The notes under the pieces were generated by a model. It did not search any database, had not been told where the DNA came from, and was given only the letters and a program-made list of their open reading frames with translations. A program made the translations under genes and the position numbers. Positions 18,078 through 26,227 of a stretch of 64,000 bases of DNA are shown piece after piece. Source of the stretch: Clostridiales bacterium (lineage in GTDB: Bacteria; Bacillota; Clostridia; Lachnospirales; Lachnospiraceae). Position 1 is the first letter of the stretch. The number at the start of each line of letters is the position of its first letter. The stretch is from positions 22,356 to 86,355 of the forward strand of contig DUNO01000055.1 of assembly GCA_012839295.1 (NCBI GenBank). The letters run 5' to 3'.

Positions 18078-19055
18078 ATGTCTACAAAATATGCAGTAAG
18101 AAATATACGCCTGTGTACAAAGGATTGCTTGTGCCTCTATGTCTGTCCCACTGGAGCAACGGATACTGAGAACAGCATCATTGATGTTACAAAGTGTATC
18201 GGTTGCGGGGACTGTGCGGAGGCCTGTCCTTCCGGCGCGATCTCCATGGTGCCAAAGGAGTATCCGCCGCAGCAGGAAAAGACCGGGCCGGTCATTAGTG
18301 TGATGAAAGCACTTCTGCGCAGCAAGTCGCAGCAGGAGAATATCGCAGCCGGTTTGCCCGGCAGGCTGGCTGCCGCCATTGAGAAATCCAACCACATCAT
18401 GGCAGAAGATATTATCCGTGAAGCCGGATATATGCTGCCCCAAAGTCAGAATGCGGCGGAGTTTTTACAATCTCTTTTCGATCAGGAGCAGCCCGAGGAT
18501 TTTCCGGGAGAGGCTTTAGAGAAGCTTTTAGAAGATTTTAACCATAAGGAGGACAAGAGCATGAGTGAGAACAAAACCTTTGATAATTTGATGGAGGCCT
18601 TCGCCGGAGAGGCTCAGGCCAACAGAAAGTACCTGGCATATGCCAAGAAAGCCGAAAAGGATGGAAACCTGAATGCGGCCAAGCTGTTCAGGGCTGCATC
18701 CGACGCCGAGACCCTTCATGCCTTAAAGCATTTTGAAGTTGCAGGAAAAATCGGCTCAACAGTTGATAACCTGAAGGATGCCGTTGCGGGGGAAACCCAT
18801 GAATACAAGGATATGTACCCTGATTTTGTGAAGGAAGCCGAAGCGGCAGGAAATAAAGCGGCTCTTATGTCCTTCACCTTTGCCATGAAAGCGGAAGAGG
18901 TTCATGCCAGACTTTATCAGGAGGCCTTAGAGAACCTCGGACAGACGGAGGAAGTCTTCTATTATCTCTGTCCTGTCTGTGGGAATATCGAGAAAGTCCG
19001 TCCGGATAAATGCAGCATCTGCGGAGTTCCGGGGGATAAATTTATTAAATATTAA
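18078..19055 (+). CDS. Ferredoxin-rubrerythrin fusion
   Basis: 325 residues from ATG 18078; GGGAGGT at 18064-18070 is 7 bases before it, whereas ATG 18072 is too close. Residues 10-60 hold two 4Fe-4S sites: a noncanonical CTKDCLCLYVCP and a normal CIGCGDCAEACP. Residues 60-155 are a linker. From about 160 on it is a full rubrerythrin: EAQANR, ETLHA, GETHEY and EEVHARLYQEALE give the di-iron site, and CPVCGNIEK...CSICGVP the rubredoxin site. Rubrerythrin reduces hydrogen peroxide to water. A strong internal ribosome site may also produce rubrerythrin alone. Confidence 0.85.
   Translation: MSTKYAVRNIRLCTKDCLCLYVCPTGATDTENSIIDVTKCIGCGDCAEACPSGAISMVPKEYPPQQEKTGPVISVMKALLRSKSQQENIAAGLPGRLAAAIEKSNHIMAEDIIREAGYMLPQSQNAAEFLQSLFDQEQPEDFPGEALEKLLEDFNHKEDKSMSENKTFDNLMEAFAGEAQANRKYLAYAKKAEKDGNLNAAKLFRAASDAETLHALKHFEVAGKIGSTVDNLKDAVAGETHEYKDMYPDFVKEAEAAGNKAALMSFTFAMKAEEVHARLYQEALENLGQTEEVFYYLCPVCGNIEKVRPDKCSICGVPGDKFIKY
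18546..18563 (+). promoter_or_regulatory. Internal ribosome site inside the ferredoxin-rubrerythrin gene
   Basis: AAGGAGG (18546-18552) is followed after 8 bases by an in-frame ATG at 18561 (MSENKTF), exactly where a stand-alone 164-residue rubrerythrin would begin. It predicts a second, shorter product, or marks a recent fusion of two genes. Confidence 0.6.
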
Positions 19056-19062
19056 TTTTGTG

Positions 19063-19099
19063 ACAAGGCACCCTGGATTGTTTAGGGTGCCTTGTTTTT
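19063..19099 (+). terminator. Terminator of the perR operon
   Basis: ACAAGGCACCCT (19063-19074) pairs with AGGGTGCCTTGT (19083-19094), followed by TTTT. Confidence 0.85.
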
Positions 19100-19174
19100 A
19101 GATATATCCGTTTTATAAAATAGGCATTTTGTACTATTTTAGCAGCCCGTAATAGGCTGTAAAGTACTATATAA

Positions 19175-19438
19175 ATAGCCAAAGACCTAATAAATGAAAT
19201 ATGCAGTCAGCTTCCAGGGCTTGATTTAAATCGGGAGGATTGGTGGGTTTCCTGGAGATACTTACCGGCAGGATCCGTAGATGCGGAGGATGCATGTCCT
19301 GATTTTAAAAATTTTGCAGATAAATATGCGGCAGAATTTAACGCTTATACTAGTTTGTTTGATGAGGCCTATTTCTGTGAGTTTGTTGATGGCTGCATGC
19401 TCCAGATTAATAATATGCTTAACCTGCTGCGCCAGTAG
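19175..19438 (+). pseudogene. 87-codon remnant without start codon
   Basis: An open frame between stops, reading PGLDLNREDWWVSWRYLPAG and FVDGCMLQINNMLNLL, well-formed as protein but with no usable start near its beginning. Family not recognised. Probably the C-terminal part of a lost gene. Flanking sequence 19100-19174 and 19439-19480 holds only the ribosome site of the next gene. Confidence 0.35.
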
Positions 19439-19480
19439 CACCACCAAAAGCAATATCCATATGAAATAAAAGGAGCTGTT

Positions 19481-20137
19481 ATGGGACACATTCTTATAGT
19501 AGATGACGAAAAATCCATTAGTGATTTAATTGTAATGAACCTAACCATGGTAGGCCATACAAGTGAACAGGCCTTTGACGGCAGGGAAGCCCTGGAGAAA
19601 TTGCGGGCGGGCCATTTTGATCTGTGTCTATTAGATATCATGCTTCCGGGAAAGGACGGCTTCGAATTAATAGATGATTTTAAAAAGGCCAATGTCCCCG
19701 TTATTTATCTGTCAGCAAAAAGCTCTTTGACGGACAGGGTGAAGGGGCTGAACCTGGGAGCTGAGGACTATATTATTAAGCCCTTTGAAACCCTGGAGCT
19801 AATAGCAAGAATTGATGTAGTCCTGAGAAGGGAAGGAAAAAATAAAAATATATTCACCCACAACAAGGTTACAGTTGACTTAAACAAGCATCTGGTCCTA
19901 AAGGATAACCAGGTGGTTGATTTAACCTCCCAGGAGTACTTACTCCTGGAAGCCTTGATCCTGAACCAGAACCTTGCCCTCACCAGGGAACAGCTGTTAA
20001 GCATTGCCTGGGGTTATGATTACAGCGGGGAAACCAGAACCGTTGATATGCATATCCAACGGCTCCGCAAGAAATTAGAGTGGGAGGATATCATTAAAAC
20101 TGTATTTAAATTCGGTTACAGACTGGAGGTACATTGA
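19481..20137 (+). CDS. OmpR-family response regulator
   Basis: 218 residues. The receiver domain (1-115) has the acid pocket DDE near residue 9, the phosphorylated Asp in LLDIMLPGKDG, and the Thr/Lys pair positions in YLSAKS and IIKPFE. The C-terminal winged helix (125-218) ends in the OmpR/PhoB pattern MHIQRLRKKLE...GYRLE. AAGGAG precedes the ATG. It forms an operon with its kinase (4-bp overlap) and probably controls the lipoprotein downstream. Confidence 0.93.
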   Translation: MGHILIVDDEKSISDLIVMNLTMVGHTSEQAFDGREALEKLRAGHFDLCLLDIMLPGKDGFELIDDFKKANVPVIYLSAKSSLTDRVKGLNLGAEDYIIKPFETLELIARIDVVLRREGKNKNIFTHNKVTVDLNKHLVLKDNQVVDLTSQEYLLLEALILNQNLALTREQLLSIAWGYDYSGETRTVDMHIQRLRKKLEWEDIIKTVFKFGYRLEVH

Positions 20138-21519
20138 AGGTGAAATTGTGGATTAAGATTTTTCTGAGCATTTTAATTTTATCCTTATCAGCTCTTACGG
20201 TCAGTACCGCTTATATCATTAACCAGAACCATATAACCAGCATTAACAGGGAGCAGGAAAGGTCTTTGGGAGAGCTTGAGCTGATACGGATTTCACTTAG
20301 CAATAGTCTGGACTTTTCAGGGTCGTCAACGGATACCCTTACGGTTATCATGGACAGGTATGGGGAATATTACAGCAATAGGGGCATTTCCTTAGGCTTA
20401 TATACGGGTGGGGAGTATGTCTATAATAATATTTCCTCCTTGGATCCGGACACCTATAAAGCCCTGCTGTCCGTGAAGGAGAAGGAAAAAATAGCGCAGA
20501 TAATCCGTTCGGATTCCCAGGACTATATCCTGATATCGGATTTGATTGCCGATAATGCCGTACTTTTGTATGCCAGGGACATTAGCGAAATATATGAATC
20601 CAGAAGTAATAGCATCAGGCTCTATTGCATCCTGCTTATCCTTCTTACCGGTTTCCTCGGTGTCTTTTCCTATCTGTACGCCAAATGGATTACCCGCCCC
20701 CTGAATGCCCTGCACAGGGGAGCGATGGACATTTCCTCCGGTAATTATGATATTTACCTGTCGGAAAAGGATAAGGAATTCAGGGATGTAGCCGGTGCCT
20801 TTAATCAAATGGCAAAGGCTGTAAAGGACAGGACACAGGAATTAGAGGAAAGGGCAAAGGAGCTGCAGGTTTTTATAGATGATTTATCCCATGAAATGAA
20901 TACGCCACTAACCTCGATCCAGGGATATTCCCAATTCCTATTAAATGCCAATGCTTCGGAGGAACAGAAAAGAACCGCCGCCCAGTATATCCATTCCGAA
21001 TCCAGGAGGATAAAGGATATGTATTCGAAATTAATGGTGCTTAGCTTTGCAAGGGAACATAATATCGAGCGCAAGATGTACCGGTGTGAAGAATTAGTAG
21101 AGGAGGTCCGTAAAACCTTTCATCATCAGATGCTGGAGCAGAATATAAATTTCACGAAGGAAATATCTGCTGATTATCTTAAGGTAGATAAAACTCTTTT
21201 TCATATGCTGTTAAGCAACCTGGTTAAAAATAGCCTGCAGGCCATGGAGACGGGAGGAAGCATTCATATCAGTATTTATAGCCAGCATGGTTTATCTAAG
21301 ATAATGGTAAAGGATACCGGTATGGGCATACCGGCGGACAAGCTGGAGCAGGTAACAAGGCCTTTTTATAGAATTGATAAATCCAGATCAAGACAAACGG
21401 GAGGAGCCGGTCTTGGATTATCCATATGCAGCAAAATCGTAGCATTACATGAGGGCAATATGGAGATCCACTCCGTACAGGGTGAAGGTACGTCAATTAC
21501 CATTACACTTCCGGATTAG
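20134..21519 (+). CDS. Sensor histidine kinase
   Basis: 461 residues with a TTG start overlapping the regulator stop (GGAGG 5 bases before). A first membrane helix (8-28), an extracellular sensor region (about 30-165), a second helix (about 167-190), HAMP (190-245; WITRPLNAL), a dimerisation domain with phospho-His in DLSHEMNTPLTSI (about residue 254), and an ATPase domain (N box NLVKNSLQA, G boxes DTGMGIP and GGAGLGLSI). It is intact. The extracellular signal is unknown. Confidence 0.93.
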   Translation: MKVKLWIKIFLSILILSLSALTVSTAYIINQNHITSINREQERSLGELELIRISLSNSLDFSGSSTDTLTVIMDRYGEYYSNRGISLGLYTGGEYVYNNISSLDPDTYKALLSVKEKEKIAQIIRSDSQDYILISDLIADNAVLLYARDISEIYESRSNSIRLYCILLILLTGFLGVFSYLYAKWITRPLNALHRGAMDISSGNYDIYLSEKDKEFRDVAGAFNQMAKAVKDRTQELEERAKELQVFIDDLSHEMNTPLTSIQGYSQFLLNANASEEQKRTAAQYIHSESRRIKDMYSKLMVLSFAREHNIERKMYRCEELVEEVRKTFHHQMLEQNINFTKEISADYLKVDKTLFHMLLSNLVKNSLQAMETGGSIHISIYSQHGLSKIMVKDTGMGIPADKLEQVTRPFYRIDKSRSRQTGGAGLGLSICSKIVALHEGNMEIHSVQGEGTSITITLPD

Positions 21520-21606
21520 TGTACCGTCCCACTCATAATTAGACGAACAGCACTGCCCAAGGATGAATGAGGCAGCACGCCGGGCAATTATTTTGATCAC
21601 TACAAT

Positions 21607-21659
21607 TTACAACTCTGTTACAACTTCATTGTGAATCTGATAACTTCTGCCGCTATACT
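21607..21659 (+). promoter_or_regulatory. Promoter with direct repeats, candidate response-regulator site
   Basis: TTACAACT occurs at 21607-21614 and again at 21618-21625, an 11-base period typical of OmpR-family tandem binding sites. TTGTGA at 21629-21634 and TATACT at 21654-21659 form a possible -35/-10 pair with a long 19-base spacer, as seen at activator-dependent promoters. The lipoprotein gene starts 50 bp downstream. Confidence 0.45.
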
Positions 21660-21708
21660 GTATTTAACAGGAGCAAGCCTGTTAAATTAATAGAAAGAAG
21701 GGATTACT

Positions 21709-22437
21709 ATGAGAAAAAAAATATGGATGATATCTGTGATTGCTGTCATTGGTTTTACCGGCTGTTCGAAAGCTGAGATTGAAAGGAATCCGGTTGCCAT
21801 AGCAGATGCTGCTTCTCTGGAGGATAATATTGGGACAGAGGTCTCTAAGGATGGGCTGGCAGATGAAGAAATAACGAAAGCGCCTGAGGCCATAGAAACA
21901 GATAAAGAAGCAAAAGCAGAGACAAAAGAGGAAGAGGCCGGCAATTCAGGTACAGCAGAAAAGCCGATACCTGTAACTATTGAAATCGAAGGGATGAAAG
22001 AGACAGTGTATGGGTTATGGCATGCAGGCGACGGCTACAAGATTATGTATGATGTTGACAGATTCGAATATTCTAAGAAAGACGGAAGCGATACCTTTGT
22101 AGCAGAAAATCCGGATCCTGCAATTTATCCATATGTATATCTAAGCATCAACCGGCTTGAAAATAAAAGTACTTCTGACTATGTAAAAGAGCTGTCAGAT
22201 ACACTTTCTAAAAGTGGCTTAAAATCAGAGACAACAACGGATGCTTCAATTGGTAAGTATAAAGGAACTATAATAACAGCCCGTGCCGGTTCAGAATGGA
22301 ATTCCATCATCCGCAATTACTACATTATAGAAAATGGCACAGCTGTATATATCTTGGAAGCCCAGTACTTTTTAGATGCAGCAGAGGGCTATGGTGCAAG
22401 AATCCATGCAATGCTAAATACCTTTGAAATGAAGTAG
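21709..22437 (+). CDS. Lipoprotein of unknown function
   Basis: 242 residues with a lipoprotein signal (MRKKIWMISVIAVIGFTGC; lipobox FTGC, Cys19). An acidic, disordered region (about 20-85; many Glu/Lys/Ala) is followed by a globular domain (about 86-242) with VYLSINRLENK and a C-terminal TFEMK end. No catalytic motif seen. It lies after a two-component system and carries tandem repeats in its promoter, so it may be that system's surface target or accessory sensor. Confidence 0.7.
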   Translation: MRKKIWMISVIAVIGFTGCSKAEIERNPVAIADAASLEDNIGTEVSKDGLADEEITKAPEAIETDKEAKAETKEEEAGNSGTAEKPIPVTIEIEGMKETVYGLWHAGDGYKIMYDVDRFEYSKKDGSDTFVAENPDPAIYPYVYLSINRLENKSTSDYVKELSDTLSKSGLKSETTTDASIGKYKGTIITARAGSEWNSIIRNYYIIENGTAVYILEAQYFLDAAEGYGARIHAMLNTFEMK

Positions 22438-22464
22438 TAACTACCCCATATTGAGAATTTATTT

Positions 22465-22500
22465 AATCAGTGGAATCCTGACATTCAGGATCCACTGATT
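22465..22500. terminator. Strong hairpin after the lipoprotein gene
   Basis: AATCAGTGGA-TCCTGA pairs with TCAGGATCCACTGATT with one unpaired base in the left arm. The following T run is weak, so it may be an imperfect terminator. Confidence 0.55.
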
Positions 22501-22561
22501 ATTGCTATACTAATTTGCAGAAAAAGTTGAACGATTTTATTGATAAAACCGAATGATCCAA

Positions 22562-22590
22562 TTGAAAAAATCGAACAAAGGTGGTATGAT
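22562..22590 (+). promoter_or_regulatory. Promoter of the toxin-antitoxin pair
   Basis: TTGAAA (22562-22567), 17-base spacer, TATGAT (22585-22590), 30 bp before the antitoxin start. Confidence 0.55.
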
Positions 22591-22619
22591 AATTATACAA
22601 TATAGAGAAGGGTGATAAT

Positions 22620-22835
22620 ATGTCAATCACAGCTACTGAATTAAAAAATAATTTAGGTAAGTATTTAATATTAGCAGCAACGGAAGATATTTATATTACA
22701 AGGAATGGGAAAACAATTGCTAAACTTACAAACCCTTATCAGAATAGGGTAGATACAGCAAAATCGTTGTTTGGTATATTGCCCGAAGAGGTTACAAAAG
22801 AAGAAGCAAAGGAAGAGAGGCTTGGGAGACAGTGA
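22620..22835 (+). CDS. Phd/YefM-type antitoxin
   Basis: 71 residues. MSITATELKNNLGKYL and IYITRNGKTIAKL are the DNA-binding N-terminal pattern of Phd/YefM antitoxins; the acidic C-terminus (EEVTKEEAKEE) would wrap the toxin. GAAGGG precedes the ATG. Its stop overlaps the toxin start. It probably represses its own promoter. Confidence 0.8.
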   Translation: MSITATELKNNLGKYLILAATEDIYITRNGKTIAKLTNPYQNRVDTAKSLFGILPEEVTKEEAKEERLGRQ

Positions 22836-23254
22836 AAATTCTACTTGATACAAATGTGATCCTGGATGCAGTTGCTGCCAGGAAGCCCTGGAATGCTGAA
22901 GCAGAGCAGGTGTTTTTTCTGGCAGCAAACAATATGGTAGAAGCCTTTATTACTGCCAGTTCGGCAACGGATCTTTATTACCTGATCCGCAAACATCTGC
23001 ATAGCCATGAAGAAGCAAAGAAAGTGATGGCAAAATTGTATGACTTATTTGGAATACTGGATGTAACCCAAGAGGACTGTACAAATGCTTTACATTCAGA
23101 TATGAAAGATTATGAAGATGCGGTTGCTGCCCAAAGCGCATTCCGGAAAGGGATGGAATATATTGTAACAAGAAATATGAGTGATTATAGACAATCAGCG
23201 GTGGAGGCGGTTGACCCTGAGGCGTTACTTAATATGATACAGAGCTTAGTGTAA
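22832..23254 (+). CDS. PIN-domain toxin (VapC-like)
   Basis: 140 residues with a GTG start overlapping the antitoxin stop by 4 bp (GTGA). PIN-domain acidic residues are visible: Asp6 in LLDTNVILD, Glu in the middle helix region, Asp in MKDYEDAVAA and MSDY near the C-terminus. It is expected to be a magnesium-dependent RNase held inactive by the antitoxin. The VapC target RNA is unknown. Confidence 0.8.
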   Translation: MKILLDTNVILDAVAARKPWNAEAEQVFFLAANNMVEAFITASSATDLYYLIRKHLHSHEEAKKVMAKLYDLFGILDVTQEDCTNALHSDMKDYEDAVAAQSAFRKGMEYIVTRNMSDYRQSAVEAVDPEALLNMIQSLV

Positions 23255-23820
23255 TAAATTTTCATGTAATAACTATCTATCTCATAACAATTCTACTTAT
23301 TTTACCTAACACCGCACAAATTTTCGTGATGTACTTATAGGACATTCTTTTTGCAGCATCCTCGGAATAAGAACCAGCAGTTCTCCTAGGTTGGCAGTAG
23401 AGCTGCTGGTTCTTACATTTTTTTCATATGCCACAATCTTAATTTTCCACGAAAGCACCAAGTTAAGGAATGCAATAACGGTTGCCGGGTAAATACGGCC
23501 AGATATCCGGTGCAGGAAGCCACCACCTTCAACGATTTTCCGTTTCTGCGGTTTACAAAATATGTATAACAGGAGTAAACGGTAGTTTTTATTTAAAAAG
23601 ATGAGATATCATGAGATAATTCTGGTTATTAGAAGAATAAAGAGCCAGAATACTCACAGGAGCAGGATAGAAAATGATAAAGAAACGTAATATAATGATT
23701 CCGGATGCTTAATAAGTGCCAGAAGCCATTAAGCGTCTATTTCCTATAGCGTAACCATACAAAGCATAATTCCAGGAAGAAAGGGCACTATCGATTAAAA
23801 TGTTTTAAGAGGGAGTATCT
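23255..23820. other. Intergenic region with a terminator
   Basis: No gene seen in about 560 bp. A GC-rich stretch at 23440-23560 shows no riboswitch I recognise. The region ends with the ribosome site of the next gene (GAGGGAG at 23809-23815). Confidence 0.5.
23369..23425 (+). terminator. Hairpin terminator after the toxin-antitoxin pair
   Basis: AAGAACCAGCAG (23369-23380) pairs with CTGCTGGTTCTT (23403-23414), followed by ACATTTTTTT. Confidence 0.75.
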
Positions 23821-25341
23821 ATGAAAACAGCTTTAGTGATTGATGATGTGAAAGGTAACAGGATCTTCATGTCAAAATGTTTGGAGGAAGAGGGCTATAA
23901 GGTGATTTCCGTCAGCAATGGTATGGATGCATTGGCCAATATCAAAGAATACACTTTTGATGTTATTTTCCTGGATATGAAGCTTCCCGGTATGAGCGGT
24001 ATGAATATTATGAGGTGGCTGAAGGAAAATCAGGTACAGACGCCGGTGGCTGTAGTAACTGCCCATGGGACAGTGAATAATGCAATTGAGTCCTTGAATT
24101 ATGGTGTTATCGCATATATCAGAAAGCCTCTTTCTGTTGAACGGTTTAAAAGGCACATCCTGGAAATTAATGAGAAGCTGGAGAATGGGGTTAGAACCGT
24201 CTCCATGGAGCGGCCGCTGGAGAACCCGGCTGACAGTGCATATGAATATGCCCCTGCAATAAAGCTTACTGACGACAGGATATTGGAGCAGTCCAAGCAG
24301 ATATTAAAGAACCGGATGCTGAGGGACTTATTTGATATCATTCCGAATACAGTTTTAATATTGAATAAAGAGAGACAGATACTTTACTCCAATTCCTATT
24401 TTCTTGAGCTGATCGGGATAAACCAGGATAAACCCATGGGGCTGCGCCCTGGCGAGGTATTAAACTGTGTCCACGCCTATGAAAATACAAACGGCTGCGG
24501 AACCACCGAATGCTGCAGCGTCTGCGGCGCGGTTCAGGCCATTATCCAGGCACAGACTACGAACAGTAAGATACAAAAAGAATGCCTTATGAAGTATAAA
24601 TCTGGAGAAAATGAACTGAGCAGGGAGCTGCTGATCGTAGTAAACCCGGCCGACTATATCCTGGAGGGTGCAACTATCTTTATCGCAAAGGATATCAGTA
24701 ACGAGAAATTGAGAAAAAATATGGAGAGATTATTTTTCCATGACCTGTTAAATACCTCCGGCTCTATTAAGGGTTTAGCTGAATATGCGGAAAAAATCGA
24801 CCAGATGGATGAAATACAAAAATATATGGGATACATCAATGATTCCACAGATTATATGATAGATGAAATAAATTTCCAGAAAATGCTGCTGTCTGCGGAG
24901 AATAATGAGTTGAACCTTATCATTTCGAGGTTCTCCTTAAACGAAATCATATATTCCATCATAAGATATTATAGTGATACGGAATTTATCTTTAACAGCT
25001 ACGAGGATGTAAAGATAGTCAGTGACCGTGTTCTTGTTTACCGGGTTGTAATGAATATGATTAAGAATGCGGTGGAGGCTGACAGAAGGGTAATAACGAT
25101 TGACCTGGATGCGGGGCAGGATTATATAGAGCTGTCTGTCCATAACCATGGATTTATGCCGAAGGAGATACAGCTGCAGTTATTTAAAAAATTTTTTTCC
25201 ACGAAAGGGAGCGGACGCGGAATTGGTACCTATAGCATGAAATTAATCGGGGAAAGTTTTTTAAAGGGAGAGGTATGGTGTGAGAGCAGCCCTGATTCAG
25301 GTACCAGGTTTACATTCCGGATACCGCGTGTTTTGAACTAG
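23821..25341 (+). CDS. Hybrid receiver-PAS-histidine kinase with Cys cluster
   Basis: 506 residues, soluble. Receiver domain 1-120: acid pocket Asp8/Asp9, phosphoacceptor Asp52, Thr80, Lys102. PAS domain about 165-295 carries four closely spaced cysteines (216, 226, 231/232, 235; pattern GCGTTECCSVCGA), a motif of PAS kinases thought to bind metal or sense redox. The kinase core has phospho-His307 in FFHDLLN, an N box at MNMIKNAVEA and a GRGIGTYS lid. The receiver lies before the kinase, so it is likely controlled by another kinase. It heads a c-di-GMP gene group. Confidence 0.85.
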   Translation: MKTALVIDDVKGNRIFMSKCLEEEGYKVISVSNGMDALANIKEYTFDVIFLDMKLPGMSGMNIMRWLKENQVQTPVAVVTAHGTVNNAIESLNYGVIAYIRKPLSVERFKRHILEINEKLENGVRTVSMERPLENPADSAYEYAPAIKLTDDRILEQSKQILKNRMLRDLFDIIPNTVLILNKERQILYSNSYFLELIGINQDKPMGLRPGEVLNCVHAYENTNGCGTTECCSVCGAVQAIIQAQTTNSKIQKECLMKYKSGENELSRELLIVVNPADYILEGATIFIAKDISNEKLRKNMERLFFHDLLNTSGSIKGLAEYAEKIDQMDEIQKYMGYINDSTDYMIDEINFQKMLLSAENNELNLIISRFSLNEIIYSIIRYYSDTEFIFNSYEDVKIVSDRVLVYRVVMNMIKNAVEADRRVITIDLDAGQDYIELSVHNHGFMPKEIQLQLFKKFFSTKGSGRGIGTYSMKLIGESFLKGEVWCESSPDSGTRFTFRIPRVLN

Positions 25342-25371
25342 CTATAGAATTTGCAGGAACGGGGAGACCAG

Positions 25372-26088
25372 ATGGATTTGAGGTTAAAAAAATTACGGAA
25401 GGTTATGAACTTATTATATATTATTATAGCCCTTATTACTGGTACCTGCTATTTCCTCATCATTGAACCTAAGCTTTATAGGGGACGCCACCGTATTATC
25501 TTAATGTCCTTTGCAGGGCTGCTTCCCGGCTCCCTGCTTCTATTGGCATGGATTCATTCCTGCCTTATCAAGGGTGTGGCCAGGCAGATGAGGGCAGTGG
25601 AAGAGGAAAGGACCATGTATAGGGACTGTGCTTTAAAGGATGCGCTTACGGGGGCATATTCAAGGCTGTATTATGAAATGAAAGACGGTCAGGGACGGCA
25701 TGCCTTTCTGGCGGATATGTATGAGCCCTTGACCGTCATCCTGATTGATATTGATGGCTTCAAATATATTAATGATTCCTATGGACATCTGGAGGGGGAT
25801 AAGGTGTTACAGCATATTGTCCATGCTATCCAGGAGAATATTACGGAAAATGACCGGTTAATCCGTTATGGAGGGGATGAATTCCTGCTGGTCTTAAGCA
25901 GCTGTGACGAGAGGAAATCAGACCTGCTGATGACAAAGGTTGACCAATCTATAAATGATAATACGGTTAAAACGCCCATAGGCCTTTCCTATGGTATTTA
26001 CAGGCTGGACCTTGGGGAGAACCTGGAGGCAGCAGTAGGTAAGGCGGATAAAATAATGTATACAAAAAAGAGGCTAAAGAAGAAATAA
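25372..26088 (+). CDS. Membrane diguanylate cyclase (GGDEF)
   Basis: 238 residues from ATG 25372; a TTG at 25351 lacks a ribosome site. Two membrane helices (about 10-32 and 40-65) flank a short outside loop. The GGDEF domain (about 85-238) has LKDALTGAYSR, the metal Asp in LIDIDGFKYIN and intact YGGDEF, so it should make c-di-GMP from two GTP. The inhibitory I-site RxxD reads TEND, so product inhibition is probably missing. It starts 30 bp after the hybrid kinase. Confidence 0.88.
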   Translation: MDLRLKKLRKVMNLLYIIIALITGTCYFLIIEPKLYRGRHRIILMSFAGLLPGSLLLLAWIHSCLIKGVARQMRAVEEERTMYRDCALKDALTGAYSRLYYEMKDGQGRHAFLADMYEPLTVILIDIDGFKYINDSYGHLEGDKVLQHIVHAIQENITENDRLIRYGGDEFLLVLSSCDERKSDLLMTKVDQSINDNTVKTPIGLSYGIYRLDLGENLEAAVGKADKIMYTKKRLKKK

Positions 26089-26227
26089 AAAATAAATAAA
26101 AATAGAAATGAAATAAAAATTAAAAACAAAAGAGAAAAAATGCCGGATGTTTACAAAACACAGAACAATATTACCCACAGCTTGAAGTTTATGTCATTAA
26201 TGCACAACATCCCAAGGAAAGGAGTAG

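Noticed and set aside
23440..23560. Possible c-di-GMP riboswitch upstream of the c-di-GMP cluster
   Set aside because: I could not find the conserved GNRA-tetraloop/receptor or other riboswitch signatures; only general GC-rich sequence.
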